A stretch of DNA of 64,000 nt from NCBI GenBank assembly GCA_965116355.1, contig OZ220679.1:2356001-2420000 (forward strand), read 5' to 3'. Source of the stretch: UBA1127 sp965116355. GTDB lineage: Bacteria > Chloroflexota > Dehalococcoidia > Lucifugimonadales > UBA1127. Shown here in pieces: positions 33,498-42,609 of this stretch (positions are counted from its first letter, which is position 1; every line of letters starts with the position of its first letter). Under the pieces are notes generated by a model, which saw nothing but the letters and a program-made list of their open reading frames with translations, did no database searches and was not told the DNA's origin. The translations under genes and the position numbers were made by a program.

Positions 33498-34225
33498 GAC
33501 CCTGCAGCCACGTCAGGGAGTTGGATGTCAACGGGGACGTTGATGTCCATGTTGACCAGCCGGCTGGTCCCCGGGCCGTCCTGGTCGAAGAGCTGGCCGA
33601 CGATCCGCAGCTGCCGCAGTCTGTGATCGGTCTCATCGAACCAGAAGCTCAGGTTGATGAGGTGACCTGAGTCGACGGAGGAGATGAGGCCGGACATCTG
33701 CTCCGACTGGACGTCCCCGTTGATCCTGATGGTGTCGAACCCGTCGAAGGATTCCCTGCCGGCGTTTGTCACGTTGGTCATAAGCGGCAGTATGTCGCTC
33801 AAGATTGTGCCGATTCCGCCGAAGTTGAAGGGCACCTGTTCCGGGGGCAGGGGCAACCAGGGCGCGTCGCGGGAGAACTTCATGAAGGCTTTGTCCCCCG
33901 CCGCCACAATCTCCAATTGCACAAAGCCCATCCCCGGTGCTTCTACGTCAACCAGCATCCTGGCGGCTTCCGGCGACCTGATGTCACCCTCGACTGTCTT
34001 CAGCGTGGTCCCGAAGAACATCTGCCCCGACCGCGTCTCGTCCACCATGCTGAACTTTGCCGTCGTAATGGCTGCCAGCTGCTCGCCAGCGCTGGCGAGC
34101 AACTCCTCCGTGGTCAGCTCGGGCTCGTCGACCGGCTCCGGCTCGGAGCCGCACGCGGCCACGAGGGTCACCAGCAACGCGATGGCAAGAACGGCGGCGA
34201 TGCTACGAATGCGCGAGCGATACAT
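33494..34225 (-). CDS. LppX_LprAFG-family lipoprotein
   Basis: A 243-residue lipoprotein with a signal peptide and lipobox VAAC at Cys25. An Asp/Glu/Pro-rich linker leads to the LppX/LprG fold (LLASAGEQLAAITTAKFSM, GDIRSPEAARMLVDV, AAGDKAFMKF). This fold has a hydrophobic cavity that holds acylated lipids. The ATG at 34225 is chosen because it places the signal directly at the N-terminus and GGGGG lies just upstream; an in-frame ATG at 34255 adds ten polar residues. It is followed with a 4-base overlap by the MFS exporter gene. Confidence 0.83.
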   Translation of the reverse strand: MYRSRIRSIAAVLAIALLVTLVAACGSEPEPVDEPELTTEELLASAGEQLAAITTAKFSMVDETRSGQMFFGTTLKTVEGDIRSPEAARMLVDVEAPGMGFVQLEIVAAGDKAFMKFSRDAPWLPLPPEQVPFNFGGIGTILSDILPLMTNVTNAGRESFDGFDTIRINGDVQSEQMSGLISSVDSGHLINLSFWFDETDHRLRQLRIVGQLFDQDGPGTSRLVNMDINVPVDIQLPDVAAGS

Positions 34226-34610
34226 GTTCCCCCAATGCTCTCCACGAATCCGCAATGGTCGTTTAGCTGGTCGGTGTGCCGTGCCTGCGTCCTCCGCCTT
34301 GACCGAGTAAGAGATCGCGAGGGCGTCTTCAAATTACACGCACACAGTATCTCCATGGGGGCAGCTTGGGGCAAGTTGGCTCATGGCAGGGATGGAAGGA
34401 AAAGGCGAAGTGCCGGGAGACGCTGGCCGGGCGAGGGCGAGGCGCCGGGAGTGGGGGCGGGTGGTGGAGCTGAGGGGACGGTAGATAGCACCATCTTCGA
34501 GATGTGGATGCGACAGTAAATCCAGAGTGGGGAATGGCCCGTAAGTCATAGGCCGGATGCCCGACATTCAGAATTCACACGGAACGTTCGAATGAACCCC
34601 CGAGGGCCGC
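34226..34610. other. Intergenic region without recognised gene
   Basis: About 385 bases between the lipoprotein start and the broken hicA. No supported coding frame, repeat or strong promoter was found; the promoter of the lipoprotein-MFS pair probably lies in its left part. Confidence 0.4.
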
Positions 34611-34829
34611 TCATTCAAAGAACGTCCGGGCTAGACCCGATTGCCGGATAATCGACATTAGCGTTCCAGTCCGGAGTTCCTTGTGGTCCGGCACCGGCAC
34701 GGTCGTCGTGTCGCCGCCTTCGACCCTTTGCATCACAATGTGGCTGCCTCTTCAACGTCCCTCGGAGAATCCATGCGCTGCCAGAATCGCACATACCTCG
34801 CTGCCCGATAGCACACGAAGTCTAGCCAA
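34611..34829 (-). pseudogene. hicA: hicA toxin with premature stop
   Basis: The frame from a TTG at 34829 (overlapping the hicB stop) reads MARLRVLSGSEVCAILAAHG with FSEGR following. It then meets an in-frame TGA (34752-34754, codon 26) and continues in the same frame as RGSHIVMQRVEGG, TTTVPVPDHKELRTGTLMSI and IRQSGLARTFFE, ending at 34611. Both halves match HicA, including the catalytic GSH. One nonsense change therefore inactivates the toxin just before its active-site His. The antitoxin hicB directly upstream is intact. Confidence 0.8.
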
Positions 34830-35043
34830 CCGCGACCTCGACGTGCGTTACATAGACTTCATCATGAAGCCGCCGTTTGATTTCGTTAGCAGATGCAGTC
34901 TCGTAGAAGAGTTCCAGCGCTTCCTTCAGATTGGAGCGAGCCTCCGACACGCTTGCGCCTTGACTTGCAATGTCCAATTCGGGGCACAGCGCAACGTAGG
35001 AATCGCCTTCACGCTCAATGATCGCGGTCATCTGTCTCATCAT
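34822..35043 (-). CDS. hicB: HicB-type antitoxin
   Basis: A 73-residue antitoxin core: MTAIIEREGDSYVALCPELD then ASQGASVSEARSNLKEALEL, the HicB fold, with no added DNA-binding domain. The ATG at 35043 (with a second ATG next to it) follows GAGGTGGG. The open frame continues upstream through the tRNA-Ala gene, which is an artefact. Its toxin partner at 34611-34829 carries a premature stop, so this antitoxin is now probably without a target locally. It sits 60 bases from tRNA-Ala, a common entry point for mobile DNA. Confidence 0.8.
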   Translation of the reverse strand: MMRQMTAIIEREGDSYVALCPELDIASQGASVSEARSNLKEALELFYETASANEIKRRLHDEVYVTHVEVAVG

Positions 35044-35102
35044 TTCCCACCTCTGCATCGTGCATACTGGGTTGCCAAGACCCTCTTCCCAAACTTTATG
35101 CG

Positions 35103-35178
<76 letters not shown>

Positions 35179-35196
35179 TTGCGCGCGGACGGCCTC

Positions 35197-35339
35197 GCCC
35201 TTCGACGGGCTCAGTGTGAACTGGGGCGTCTTTCCATTACAGCAGGCGGGGATGATTTCCGTCAACTTCAGGGTGTCGCAAAGAGATGGGAGGCGTTGGG
35301 CGCGGGGGGCTGGATACCGGCTTTCGCCGGTATGACGGG
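35197..35339. repeat. Dispersed repeat units upstream of tRNA-Ala
   Basis: One CCCTTCGACGGGCTCAG-type unit (35197-35224) and one TGGATACCGGCTTTCGCCGG hairpin unit (35311-35339) with TATGACGGG flank, as elsewhere in the window. No gene is seen in this gap. Confidence 0.75.
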
Positions 35340-35367
35340 AGCGGCAGGCCGTGCGGCGCCCGCGTGG

Positions 35368-36120
<753 letters not shown>

Positions 36121-36142
36121 GGCTGCTTACCTCCGAGTCTCG

Positions 36143-37492
36143 CTACCGCCGCTGGCCCACGCCAAGCCGCGCCTCCGCGGCGCCGCCCAGCCTTGAAAGC
36201 AGGTACGACACCGCCCAGTAGATCAGTCCGACCACTATGTAGACCTCGAAGAAGGCGCCCTCCGCGATGTCGGTCTGGCCGCTCAGGATCTTCTTCGACT
36301 TCTCCAGGGTGTTCACGAGGGAGATTGCCGCGAGCAGCGCCGTGTCCTTCCACAGCGCAATGAAGCGGCCGATGATGGCCGGGATGACGGCCCGGATCGC
36401 CTGCGGCAGGACGATGAGCGCGTACATCTGCAGCGACGACAGCCCCAAGGACTGCGACGCCTCCATCTGGCCTCGCGGCACGGACTGGAGCCCGCCCCGG
36501 ATGACCTCGGCGATGTAGGCCCCGCCGAAGAAGGCGAAGACGATCATCACCCGGTACACCAGGTCGATGCTGCTGAAGGCTTCGCCGATGGGGCCGAGCT
36601 CGTCCTGCAGGAACGTCGCGAAGAGGAGCCAAACCAGCAGCGGCGCGGCACGCACTATCTCGATGTAGCCGACGGAGGCCACACGGATTGATGCGTAGGG
36701 GGAGATTCGTCCGAGGGCGAGGGCAAGGCCGATGAAGAAGGAGAAGAACCCGCCGACGACGAAGACGAGCACGTCCAGGAACGCGCTCTCCCAGCTGTTG
36801 CTGGAGACGCCGAGCTGCAGGAGGACGATCGTCGGGATGAGGAGCACCCAGAGGGCTCCCAATCCCTGCAGCATAATGGGGTTGCTTCGCCACGGCGCAA
36901 TGCGCTGGCCCACCCAGGCACCGGCGGCGAGCGTCGCGAAGACGGCCGCCATGAGCAGCCACGTCGACCCGAAGGGCACGGCCAGCCCAAGCGAGATGGC
37001 GTAGAGCCACGAGGGAGCCCATCCCTGCTCCATCACGAGGACGTTGTCGATGCCGGACACCGTTGTCGTTTGGTCGCCGGCCTGAATGACGTCCGTGAAC
37101 TCGCGGCCCTCGATGCGGACGTCCGTTCCGAGCCCGAGCGTGAGCACCATGGCCGCGATGACGCCGATGACTATCAGGTACGGCCGCAGCCGGCCCGACC
37201 AGATGCCGTAGGTGATCGAGATCAGTCCCACAACGAGGAAGATTGCGATCCAGATACGAAAGGCCTCGTCCGCCGGGTAGCTGCCAATGAAGAACAGCCG
37301 GCGGTTGATGGCGACGAGGCCCCAGTTCGCCTGGAAGAGGACGTAGCGGACGGCCAGGAAGACGAGCAGCGCGGCGGTGCCAAGAGACACGACCGTCAGG
37401 ACCGCGTTGCCCCGGCTGTTGAACAGATTCGCCTTGGCCCAAGCGACTCGCTCGGCCAGGACGCTCTGGCTGGTGGCGGTGGCGGTCGTCAT
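36143..37492 (-). CDS. aapM: Amino-acid ABC permease (AapM-like)
   Basis: A 449-residue membrane protein, longer than ordinary PAAT permeases because of an N-terminal region with several extra helices, as in AapM/BztC. The transport domain has the coupling segment SLGLSSLQMYALIVLPQAIR near the C-terminus, plus ALWKDTALLAAISL. Its ATG overlaps the stop of the AapQ-like gene by 4 bases. It forms the channel with AapQ. Confidence 0.9.
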   Translation of the reverse strand: MTTATATSQSVLAERVAWAKANLFNSRGNAVLTVVSLGTAALLVFLAVRYVLFQANWGLVAINRRLFFIGSYPADEAFRIWIAIFLVVGLISITYGIWSGRLRPYLIVIGVIAAMVLTLGLGTDVRIEGREFTDVIQAGDQTTTVSGIDNVLVMEQGWAPSWLYAISLGLAVPFGSTWLLMAAVFATLAAGAWVGQRIAPWRSNPIMLQGLGALWVLLIPTIVLLQLGVSSNSWESAFLDVLVFVVGGFFSFFIGLALALGRISPYASIRVASVGYIEIVRAAPLLVWLLFATFLQDELGPIGEAFSSIDLVYRVMIVFAFFGGAYIAEVIRGGLQSVPRGQMEASQSLGLSSLQMYALIVLPQAIRAVIPAIIGRFIALWKDTALLAAISLVNTLEKSKKILSGQTDIAEGAFFEVYIVVGLIYWAVSYLLSRLGGAAEARLGVGQRR

Positions 37493-38655
37493 TTCAGCTG
37501 CACGTTCCGGTTGATGGTGTTCATGATCGTCGAAATGATGAGGTTGGTCAGGATGAAGACCAGGAAGATGAACAGGTACGTCTGCAACAGGTTGCCGGCG
37601 TTGTTCACGATGCGGTTCGAGATGAGGACGATCTCGCCGTAGGCGATGACGTGGGCCAGCGTCGAGTCCTTATTGGCGTTCTGGTACTCGTTGTTCAACG
37701 CCGGGATCATGATGCGGAGGGCCTGGGGCAGGACGATCAGCGTGAACCTCTGGTAGGCGGTGAAGCCAAGCGACGAGGCCGCTTCCACCTGCCCGTGCGG
37801 CACCGCCTGGATCGAGCCTCGCACGATTTCCGCGATGAATGCGCTGAAGTACAGCGTCAGCGACACCAGGGCGCTGATGTAGCCCAGTTTCATCTCATTG
37901 CCGCCCTGGTAGCCGTAGAACCCTGACGCCGACTGCACCACGTCCGGCAGCGTCAGCCGCAGCGGGAAGACCAGCGCGATGAAGGAAACCACTGCCACTC
38001 CGAGGAAGATTCCGGCCGCCCAGGTGTTGCCTCGCATCGACTGGCCCGTCTCCTCTTCCTTCCGGTCCTTGCGCCGCCGCACCGTGACGGCCACGACTGC
38101 CGCCGCGACGAGCACGAGCGGCCATATCCACCACATGCTGTGCGTCGGCTCAAGCCACGGGATGGCCAGACCCCGGTTGCTGACGTAGAGGAAGCCGTCA
38201 ATGCCCGTCCGAGACTGGATCTGCGGCAGGGACCCGAACACTCCAAAGAAAAAGAAGAACATGATGAGGAGCAGCGGAAGGTTCCGGAACGTCTCCACGT
38301 AGACCTTTCCCAGCCTCGTGAGGATGGGGTTGTTGGCCAGCCTCGCGACACCGACCATCAGGCCGAGGAAGGACGAAAGGGCGATGGCGAACACAACGAC
38401 AGAGATGGTGTTGCCTGCTCCTTTGAGCATCGCCTGCCAGCGGGGGTCGCTGCCCTCGACCTCCAGTGCGGAGAAGATGGAGCTGCGGTCCGGGCTGCCG
38501 TAGGGGCCGGTGATGAAGCGGAAGTCAAAAAGGTTGGAGAAGATGGAGTAAACCAGGTAGAGGGCAATTAACGCCGCGGCAACCCCCACGACAATGTTCA
38601 CCACTCTGGCGCGGGAGTTGCTGTGGTTCCAGACGTCGAGCAGGTATTCTTTCAT
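37489..38655 (-). CDS. aapQ: Amino-acid ABC permease (AapQ-like)
   Basis: A 388-residue permease. After an N-terminal helix comes GAGNTISVVVFAIALSSFLG, the PAAT transport-domain start. TFRNLPLLLIMFFFFFGVFG follows, then a long insert and the coupling motif SLGFTAYQRFTLIVLPQALR with YQNANKDSTLAHV. Length and insert fit the AapQ/BztB group. It lies 85 bases after the binding-protein gene, with a perfect hairpin in between. Confidence 0.9.
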   Translation of the reverse strand: MKEYLLDVWNHSNSRARVVNIVVGVAAALIALYLVYSIFSNLFDFRFITGPYGSPDRSSIFSALEVEGSDPRWQAMLKGAGNTISVVVFAIALSSFLGLMVGVARLANNPILTRLGKVYVETFRNLPLLLIMFFFFFGVFGSLPQIQSRTGIDGFLYVSNRGLAIPWLEPTHSMWWIWPLVLVAAAVVAVTVRRRKDRKEEETGQSMRGNTWAAGIFLGVAVVSFIALVFPLRLTLPDVVQSASGFYGYQGGNEMKLGYISALVSLTLYFSAFIAEIVRGSIQAVPHGQVEAASSLGFTAYQRFTLIVLPQALRIMIPALNNEYQNANKDSTLAHVIAYGEIVLISNRIVNNAGNLLQTYLFIFLVFILTNLIISTIMNTINRNVQLK

Positions 38656-38676
38656 CGCTGGCGTCAGGATATATGG

Positions 38677-38711
38677 AAAGGCATGGCCCGTGCAAGACGG
38701 GCCATGCCTTT
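38677..38711 (-). terminator. Perfect intra-operon hairpin between aapJ and aapQ
   Basis: A 15-bp perfect stem (AAAGGCATGGCCCGT / ACGGGCCATGCCTTT) with a 5-base loop, without a long T-run. It likely gives partial termination or stabilises the aapJ message so that binding protein exceeds permease. Confidence 0.65.
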
Positions 38712-38740
38712 AACCATCGGCTTCTTGCCGGATTGTCGAA

Positions 38741-39823
38741 TTACCGCATCGGCGGGGAGTAGATCAGACCGCCGTCAACGTAGGAGGCGTTGAGCGATCC
38801 GGCCCGCGTAAGGCCGACTGCCTCGAGGGTCGCCTCGTAAGCCTCGCCGTAGTTGCCCACCTGGCTGATGACGTTCTGCATGAAGGTGCCCGGGATCTTG
38901 CCGTGGCCGATGCCCAGGTTGCTGGGAGCGCCGCCGTCAAAGCCGACGCCCAGGAGCCGCGCAACGGTGTTGTTCGGCGGGTTGGCGGCCATGGCGGAAA
39001 CGTTGGCGGACGTCACGCCCTGCTCCTCAGCGATGATCATGCCGTTGACCACCCAGCGGACCACGTCTTCCCACTCGGAGTCGTAGTCACGGACGCTGGG
39101 GCCGAGAGGCTCCTTGGAGAGCGTCTCGGGCAGCACGACTGCGTCGACGTCCTCGTCGGACTTGAGCGTGAACTGGTGGCCGCCGAGCTGCGACTTGTCC
39201 GAGGACCACGCGTCGCACTGGCCGCCGATGAACGCGCTGCGAATGCCTGCGTTGTCCTGCAGGGTGAGCTCTGAGTAGGTCAAGCCGTTCTCCGCGAAGT
39301 AGTCGGAGACAGCGCCCTGGGTGCTGGTGCCGTCCAGGATGCAGATGGTGGAGCCACCGAGCTCGTTGACGCTGCCGACGCCGGAGCCGGCATGAACCAT
39401 GATGCCCGCGCCGTCGTAGAAGGTGGTGGGCGCGTAGGCGACTTCCAGGTCAGCGTCGCGGCTGGCGGTCCAGGTCGTCGTCCGGATCAGGACGTCGATT
39501 TCCTTGGCTGCCAGGAGCTCGAACCGGTTGGCGGAGGTGGCTTCCTTGAACTCGACCTTGCTGGCGTCGCCAAACACGGCAGCAGCCAACGCACGGCAGT
39601 AGTCCACGTCATTCCCCTCAGCAGAGCCGTCCGGGTTCAACACGCCGAAGCCGGGGGTGTCAGCCTTAACGCCGCAAATCAGGTTCCCGCGCTCGATGAT
39701 CACGTCGAGCGTGTTCTCGCGGGCGTCTTCCCCGTCATCGGACTCACATGCGGCCACAACGAACACAACCAAGAGTGCGGCCATCACCGCAAAGAGCGAA
39801 ACCAGCCTGCCGTGTCGGTTCAT
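38741..39823 (-). CDS. aapJ: General L-amino-acid ABC binding lipoprotein (AapJ-like)
   Basis: A 360-residue lipoprotein: signal peptide with lipobox VAAC, then NTLDVIIERGNLICGVKADT and PGFGVLNPDGSAEGNDVDYC, the AapJ/BztA start. DVLIRTTTWTASRDADLEV and the C-terminal IGHGKIPGTFMQNVI follow. The ATG at 39823 is preferred to the one at 39844 because GAGGAGGA stands 3-5 bases upstream. It is first in the aapJQMP operon and sets the substrate range; the group takes many L-amino acids. Confidence 0.9.
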   Translation of the reverse strand: MNRHGRLVSLFAVMAALLVVFVVAACESDDGEDARENTLDVIIERGNLICGVKADTPGFGVLNPDGSAEGNDVDYCRALAAAVFGDASKVEFKEATSANRFELLAAKEIDVLIRTTTWTASRDADLEVAYAPTTFYDGAGIMVHAGSGVGSVNELGGSTICILDGTSTQGAVSDYFAENGLTYSELTLQDNAGIRSAFIGGQCDAWSSDKSQLGGHQFTLKSDEDVDAVVLPETLSKEPLGPSVRDYDSEWEDVVRWVVNGMIIAEEQGVTSANVSAMAANPPNNTVARLLGVGFDGGAPSNLGIGHGKIPGTFMQNVISQVGNYGEAYEATLEAVGLTRAGSLNASYVDGGLIYSPPMR

Positions 39824-39860
39824 GTCTCCTCCTCTCCATATCACAGACTGTCAATGAAAC

Positions 39861-39889
39861 AATGTAGTTATGCTCAGACTACAATGCAA
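39861..39889 (-). promoter_or_regulatory. Promoter of the aap operon
   Basis: On the minus strand TTGCAT (39884-39889), 17-base spacer, TACATT (39861-39866), about 40 bases before the aapJ ATG. It overlaps the last codons of the small open frame at 39879-40106. Confidence 0.55.
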
Positions 39890-40106
39890 GCTGCCTAAGG
39901 GCCTCTTCATGGTGTGTTTTCCATTTCTCTGAGTCCGAAAGGGTGTACCCATCAGCTATGCCTATGTGCAAGCCAGCTACGAAAACTCCAGAATCATAGT
40001 TACGGCCAGGGGACTGCAACCTATAGAAAGAACCTATACCACGAAACCCATGATGTGACTGCTTCACTGCCGATTGTTTTGGGGGAACCCCCCGCACAAG
40101 GCTCAT
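39879..40106 (-). CDS. Hypothetical 75-residue protein with atypical codon use
   Basis: The frame starts at an ATG overlapping the stop of the MFS gene (ATGA) and encodes GIGSFYRLQSPGRNYDSGVF, then AGLHIGIADGYTLSDSE and KWKTHHEEALRQLAL. It uses many A/T-ending codons, unlike the neighbours, which suggests transfer or a fragment of a longer gene. I recognise no family. The coupling to the MFS stop argues for translation. The aap promoter lies at its 3' end. Confidence 0.4.
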   Translation of the reverse strand: MSLVRGVPPKQSAVKQSHHGFRGIGSFYRLQSPGRNYDSGVFVAGLHIGIADGYTLSDSEKWKTHHEEALRQLAL

Positions 40107-41383
40107 GTCCCCGCTGAGGCCGCCTCTCGTGTCGTGGGATGGAGTACCGGCGGGCGCGCGGTGACGAGCAGGAGAGCAGAGAACACCAGGATGCCGACGC
40201 ACGGCCACCAGACGGCCTCGTAGCCGCCGGTGGTGTCGGCGACGTAGCCGGTGACCGGCCCGGCCGTGGCGGCGAAGAGCATCGTCGCGAGCAGGGCGAC
40301 GGACCTGACGGCGCCGGCGTGCTGACGGCCGAAGTAGGCGGCGTAGACGATGCCCTGCAGCGCGCCGAGGGAGTTGATCGCCCAAGCCCACAGGTAGAGG
40401 GCGACGAACATCATGAAGGCGTTCTGCACGTTCAGCGTCAGGACGAAGCACGTCATCATGATGAGCATGTTGAGCGCCAACAGCCGCTCGAGGCCGACGA
40501 TGTCCACCTGCCGCCCCATGGTCACAGCGCCGACGAGCGTCCAGATCTGCGCGGTGCCGGCCGCGACGGACATGATGCTCGCGTCCATGCCCTCGCCGAC
40601 GAAGTAGGGGAAGCGGAAGATGACCATGGACGTGGTGCAGAAGGTGAACACGCTGTAGGCAATGGTGATGCGCCAGAAGACGGGCGTCCGCATCGCCTCG
40701 GCCCGCGTCCACTGGCGCGCCTCCGGGTCGAGATGCGGGCCGGACGCGCGGGCTTCGCGTGGCAGGTCGCCGTCGGGCATGAGGCCGATGTCCTCGGGCT
40801 GCCGCTTGAACACGAGGAGGGAGACCGGCACGATGACGGCCAAGCCGATGATGCCCAGCGTCATCCAGCCCGTGCGCCAGCCGTAGGTCTCGATCACCCA
40901 CTGCACGGCGGGGAAGGCGATGAGCAGACCGAAAGGGGCACCCATCGACAGGATGCCGAGGGCGCGGGCGCGCTGGCGGACGAACCACTTGGCGACGACG
41001 GGGGCGCCGTAGATCGACGCGGGGCCGTGAATGCCGACGAGGCCGGTCACGACGTATGCGAGGATGAACCACCACGCGGGGTGGAAGAAGCTGAGGCTCC
41101 CGAGGAGCAGGGCGGCGATGCCTCCCGCCACGGCCAGGAGCACCCTCGCGCCGTAGCGGTCGATGAGGCGGCCGATGACGAGGCCGCCGACGGCCGCGGC
41201 CAGCAGGTGGCCGGTCTGCGTCCAGCCGAAGAGCGCGCGGCTCCAGCCGAGGGACTCTCGCATAGGCTCGATGAAGAGGCCGTAGGTGGGGCCCGCCACA
41301 GCCATGGCCGTGGCGCCGACGATGATCATTCCCCAGACGACATACCAGCCGTAGAACAGACGGGGTCTGGTGGACTGCTGCAC
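40103..41383 (-). CDS. MFS transporter (oxalate/formate- or monocarboxylate-type)
   Basis: A 426-residue, 12-helix transporter. It begins FYGWYVVWGMIIVGATAMAV, with GWSRALFGWTQTGHLLAAAV and GRLIDRYGARVLL (motif A), the pattern of the OFA/MCT-like branch that carries organic acids. Residues around 190-215 form a polar central loop (KRQPEDIGLMPDGD). It resembles the MFS protein at 42610-43929. Substrate unknown, probably a carboxylate. Confidence 0.85.
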   Translation of the reverse strand: MQQSTRPRLFYGWYVVWGMIIVGATAMAVAGPTYGLFIEPMRESLGWSRALFGWTQTGHLLAAAVGGLVIGRLIDRYGARVLLAVAGGIAALLLGSLSFFHPAWWFILAYVVTGLVGIHGPASIYGAPVVAKWFVRQRARALGILSMGAPFGLLIAFPAVQWVIETYGWRTGWMTLGIIGLAVIVPVSLLVFKRQPEDIGLMPDGDLPREARASGPHLDPEARQWTRAEAMRTPVFWRITIAYSVFTFCTTSMVIFRFPYFVGEGMDASIMSVAAGTAQIWTLVGAVTMGRQVDIVGLERLLALNMLIMMTCFVLTLNVQNAFMMFVALYLWAWAINSLGALQGIVYAAYFGRQHAGAVRSVALLATMLFAATAGPVTGYVADTTGGYEAVWWPCVGILVFSALLLVTARPPVLHPTTREAASAGT

Positions 41384-41510
41384 GAGCGGAGCGCTCCTCT
41401 ATGCGGGGTGCGGGAAGCCCTGCCCATTGTGCGGCAATTGCCTATTGCGCACAACAGGAGGGCGGATGCGCCACCACCCGCCGGCGGGAAACCTAGCGGA
41501 CGCGGCGGCG

Positions 41511-42146
41511 CTATCGCGCCTGGGCGGGTTCAGCCTCGCGCGGTTTCACGGCGTCGTTGTAGTGGGTGAAGACGAAGCCGGTCCCGATGGCGGCGAGGGT
41601 CAACGGAATCAACATGAGGAAGGCCGTGAGTGCAAGCGCCGCAAGCTGCCCGTTGAAAAGCGGAGGCGCGGCGACGACCCCGATGAGCGCCAAATCTATG
41701 ACGCCGACCAGGACGAGGGGAACCGTGCGGACCCAAATGGCGGCCAGCACCGCGATTGCCACAAGAGCCAGGCCGATGTTGGCGCCCAACGCCGTCGCAT
41801 CGTCGGTCTCCTGCGTCAAGCCGTACTCGGCACCGATGGAAAGCGGGTTGTTGCCGACGTAGGCGATGGCGGCGGCCATCACCACTCCCGCGGCCACGCC
41901 CAGTCGGACCAGGTAGACGCCCGTGCGGAAGCGGTTTCGAGCCTTGAGGGAGGGGTCAACCTCGATCGCCACGCGGGGCTCGGCGCCGGGCGGCACCCTG
42001 CGCCGGTGGCCAAAGACGATGTCTGCGACGAAGGCCACAATGATGTAGCCCAGGGTAACAGCTACGGTCAGCGAGAAGGGCCAATACTCAAAGACCTGTC
42101 CCCAAAACCCTTCAAAAACAGCTAGTGTTACAACTGAGTCGGCCAT
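41511..42146 (-). CDS. Hypothetical multi-helix membrane protein
   Basis: A 211-residue protein with about five hydrophobic segments (SLTVAVTLGYIIVAFVADIV; GVAAGVVMAAAIAYV; GLALVAIAVLAAIWV; LVLVGVIDLALIGVV; TAFLMLIPLTLAAIG). The ATG at 42146 has AGGAG about 11 bases upstream. An upstream open extension only translates dispersed repeats and is not real. No family recognised; it could be a small transporter or energy-coupling membrane protein. Confidence 0.6.
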   Translation of the reverse strand: MADSVVTLAVFEGFWGQVFEYWPFSLTVAVTLGYIIVAFVADIVFGHRRRVPPGAEPRVAIEVDPSLKARNRFRTGVYLVRLGVAAGVVMAAAIAYVGNNPLSIGAEYGLTQETDDATALGANIGLALVAIAVLAAIWVRTVPLVLVGVIDLALIGVVAAPPLFNGQLAALALTAFLMLIPLTLAAIGTGFVFTHYNDAVKPREAEPAQAR

Positions 42147-42299
42147 GGGTAACCACACTCCTAGGTATGAACGGCACTGAACAACGACGAAGGGTAGGTT
42201 GATACCCAGACTTATGGTAACACCGCCAGAGGCAAGTGCGATAGCGGGTGTCAACACCAATTGAGGAGAGGGGCCCTGCCAGGGTCGTCGGCGATGGCC

Positions 42300-42534
42300 G
42301 TTGGGCGCGGGGGGCCTGGATACCGGCTTTCGCCGGTAAGACGGGGGCTGTTGGCGCGGCACGGTTTGTCGGGGTTCCTGCCTCCGCAGGAACGACGGGG
42401 GTGGAGATGGCTGTTGGGCGCGAGGGGCCTGGATACCGGCGAGTGCCCGTATGACGGGGGATGTTGGCGCGGCGCGGTTTGTCGGGGTTCCCTTGCCTAC
42501 GCAGGGGCAGGCTCTGCCTCCGCAGGAACGACGG
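42300..42534. repeat. Cluster of four dispersed palindromic repeat units
   Basis: Units at 42317-42347 (TACCGGCTTTCGCCGGTA hairpin), 42368-42399 (GTTCCTGCCTCCGCAGGAAC hairpin), 42430-42460 (degenerate first type) and 42481-42534 (long variant of the second type) alternate. The 42147-42609 gap holds no gene beyond these. Confidence 0.85.
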
Positions 42535-42609
42535 TTGGGGGCGGGGCGCACGTTGGGCGCCGGAAACCTGTATACTCCGCTTGCCCAACGTTGAAACTAC
42601 GGAGCGCAC

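Noticed and set aside
40139..41569. 476-codon + frame across the MFS gene
   Set aside because: Antisense to a clear 12-helix transporter; acidic and basic low-complexity product.
42147..42551. N-terminal extension of the membrane protein at 41511
   Set aside because: Encoded by dispersed hairpin repeats (SFLRRQEP, YRRKPVS type products); a proper ATG with a ribosome site exists at 42146.
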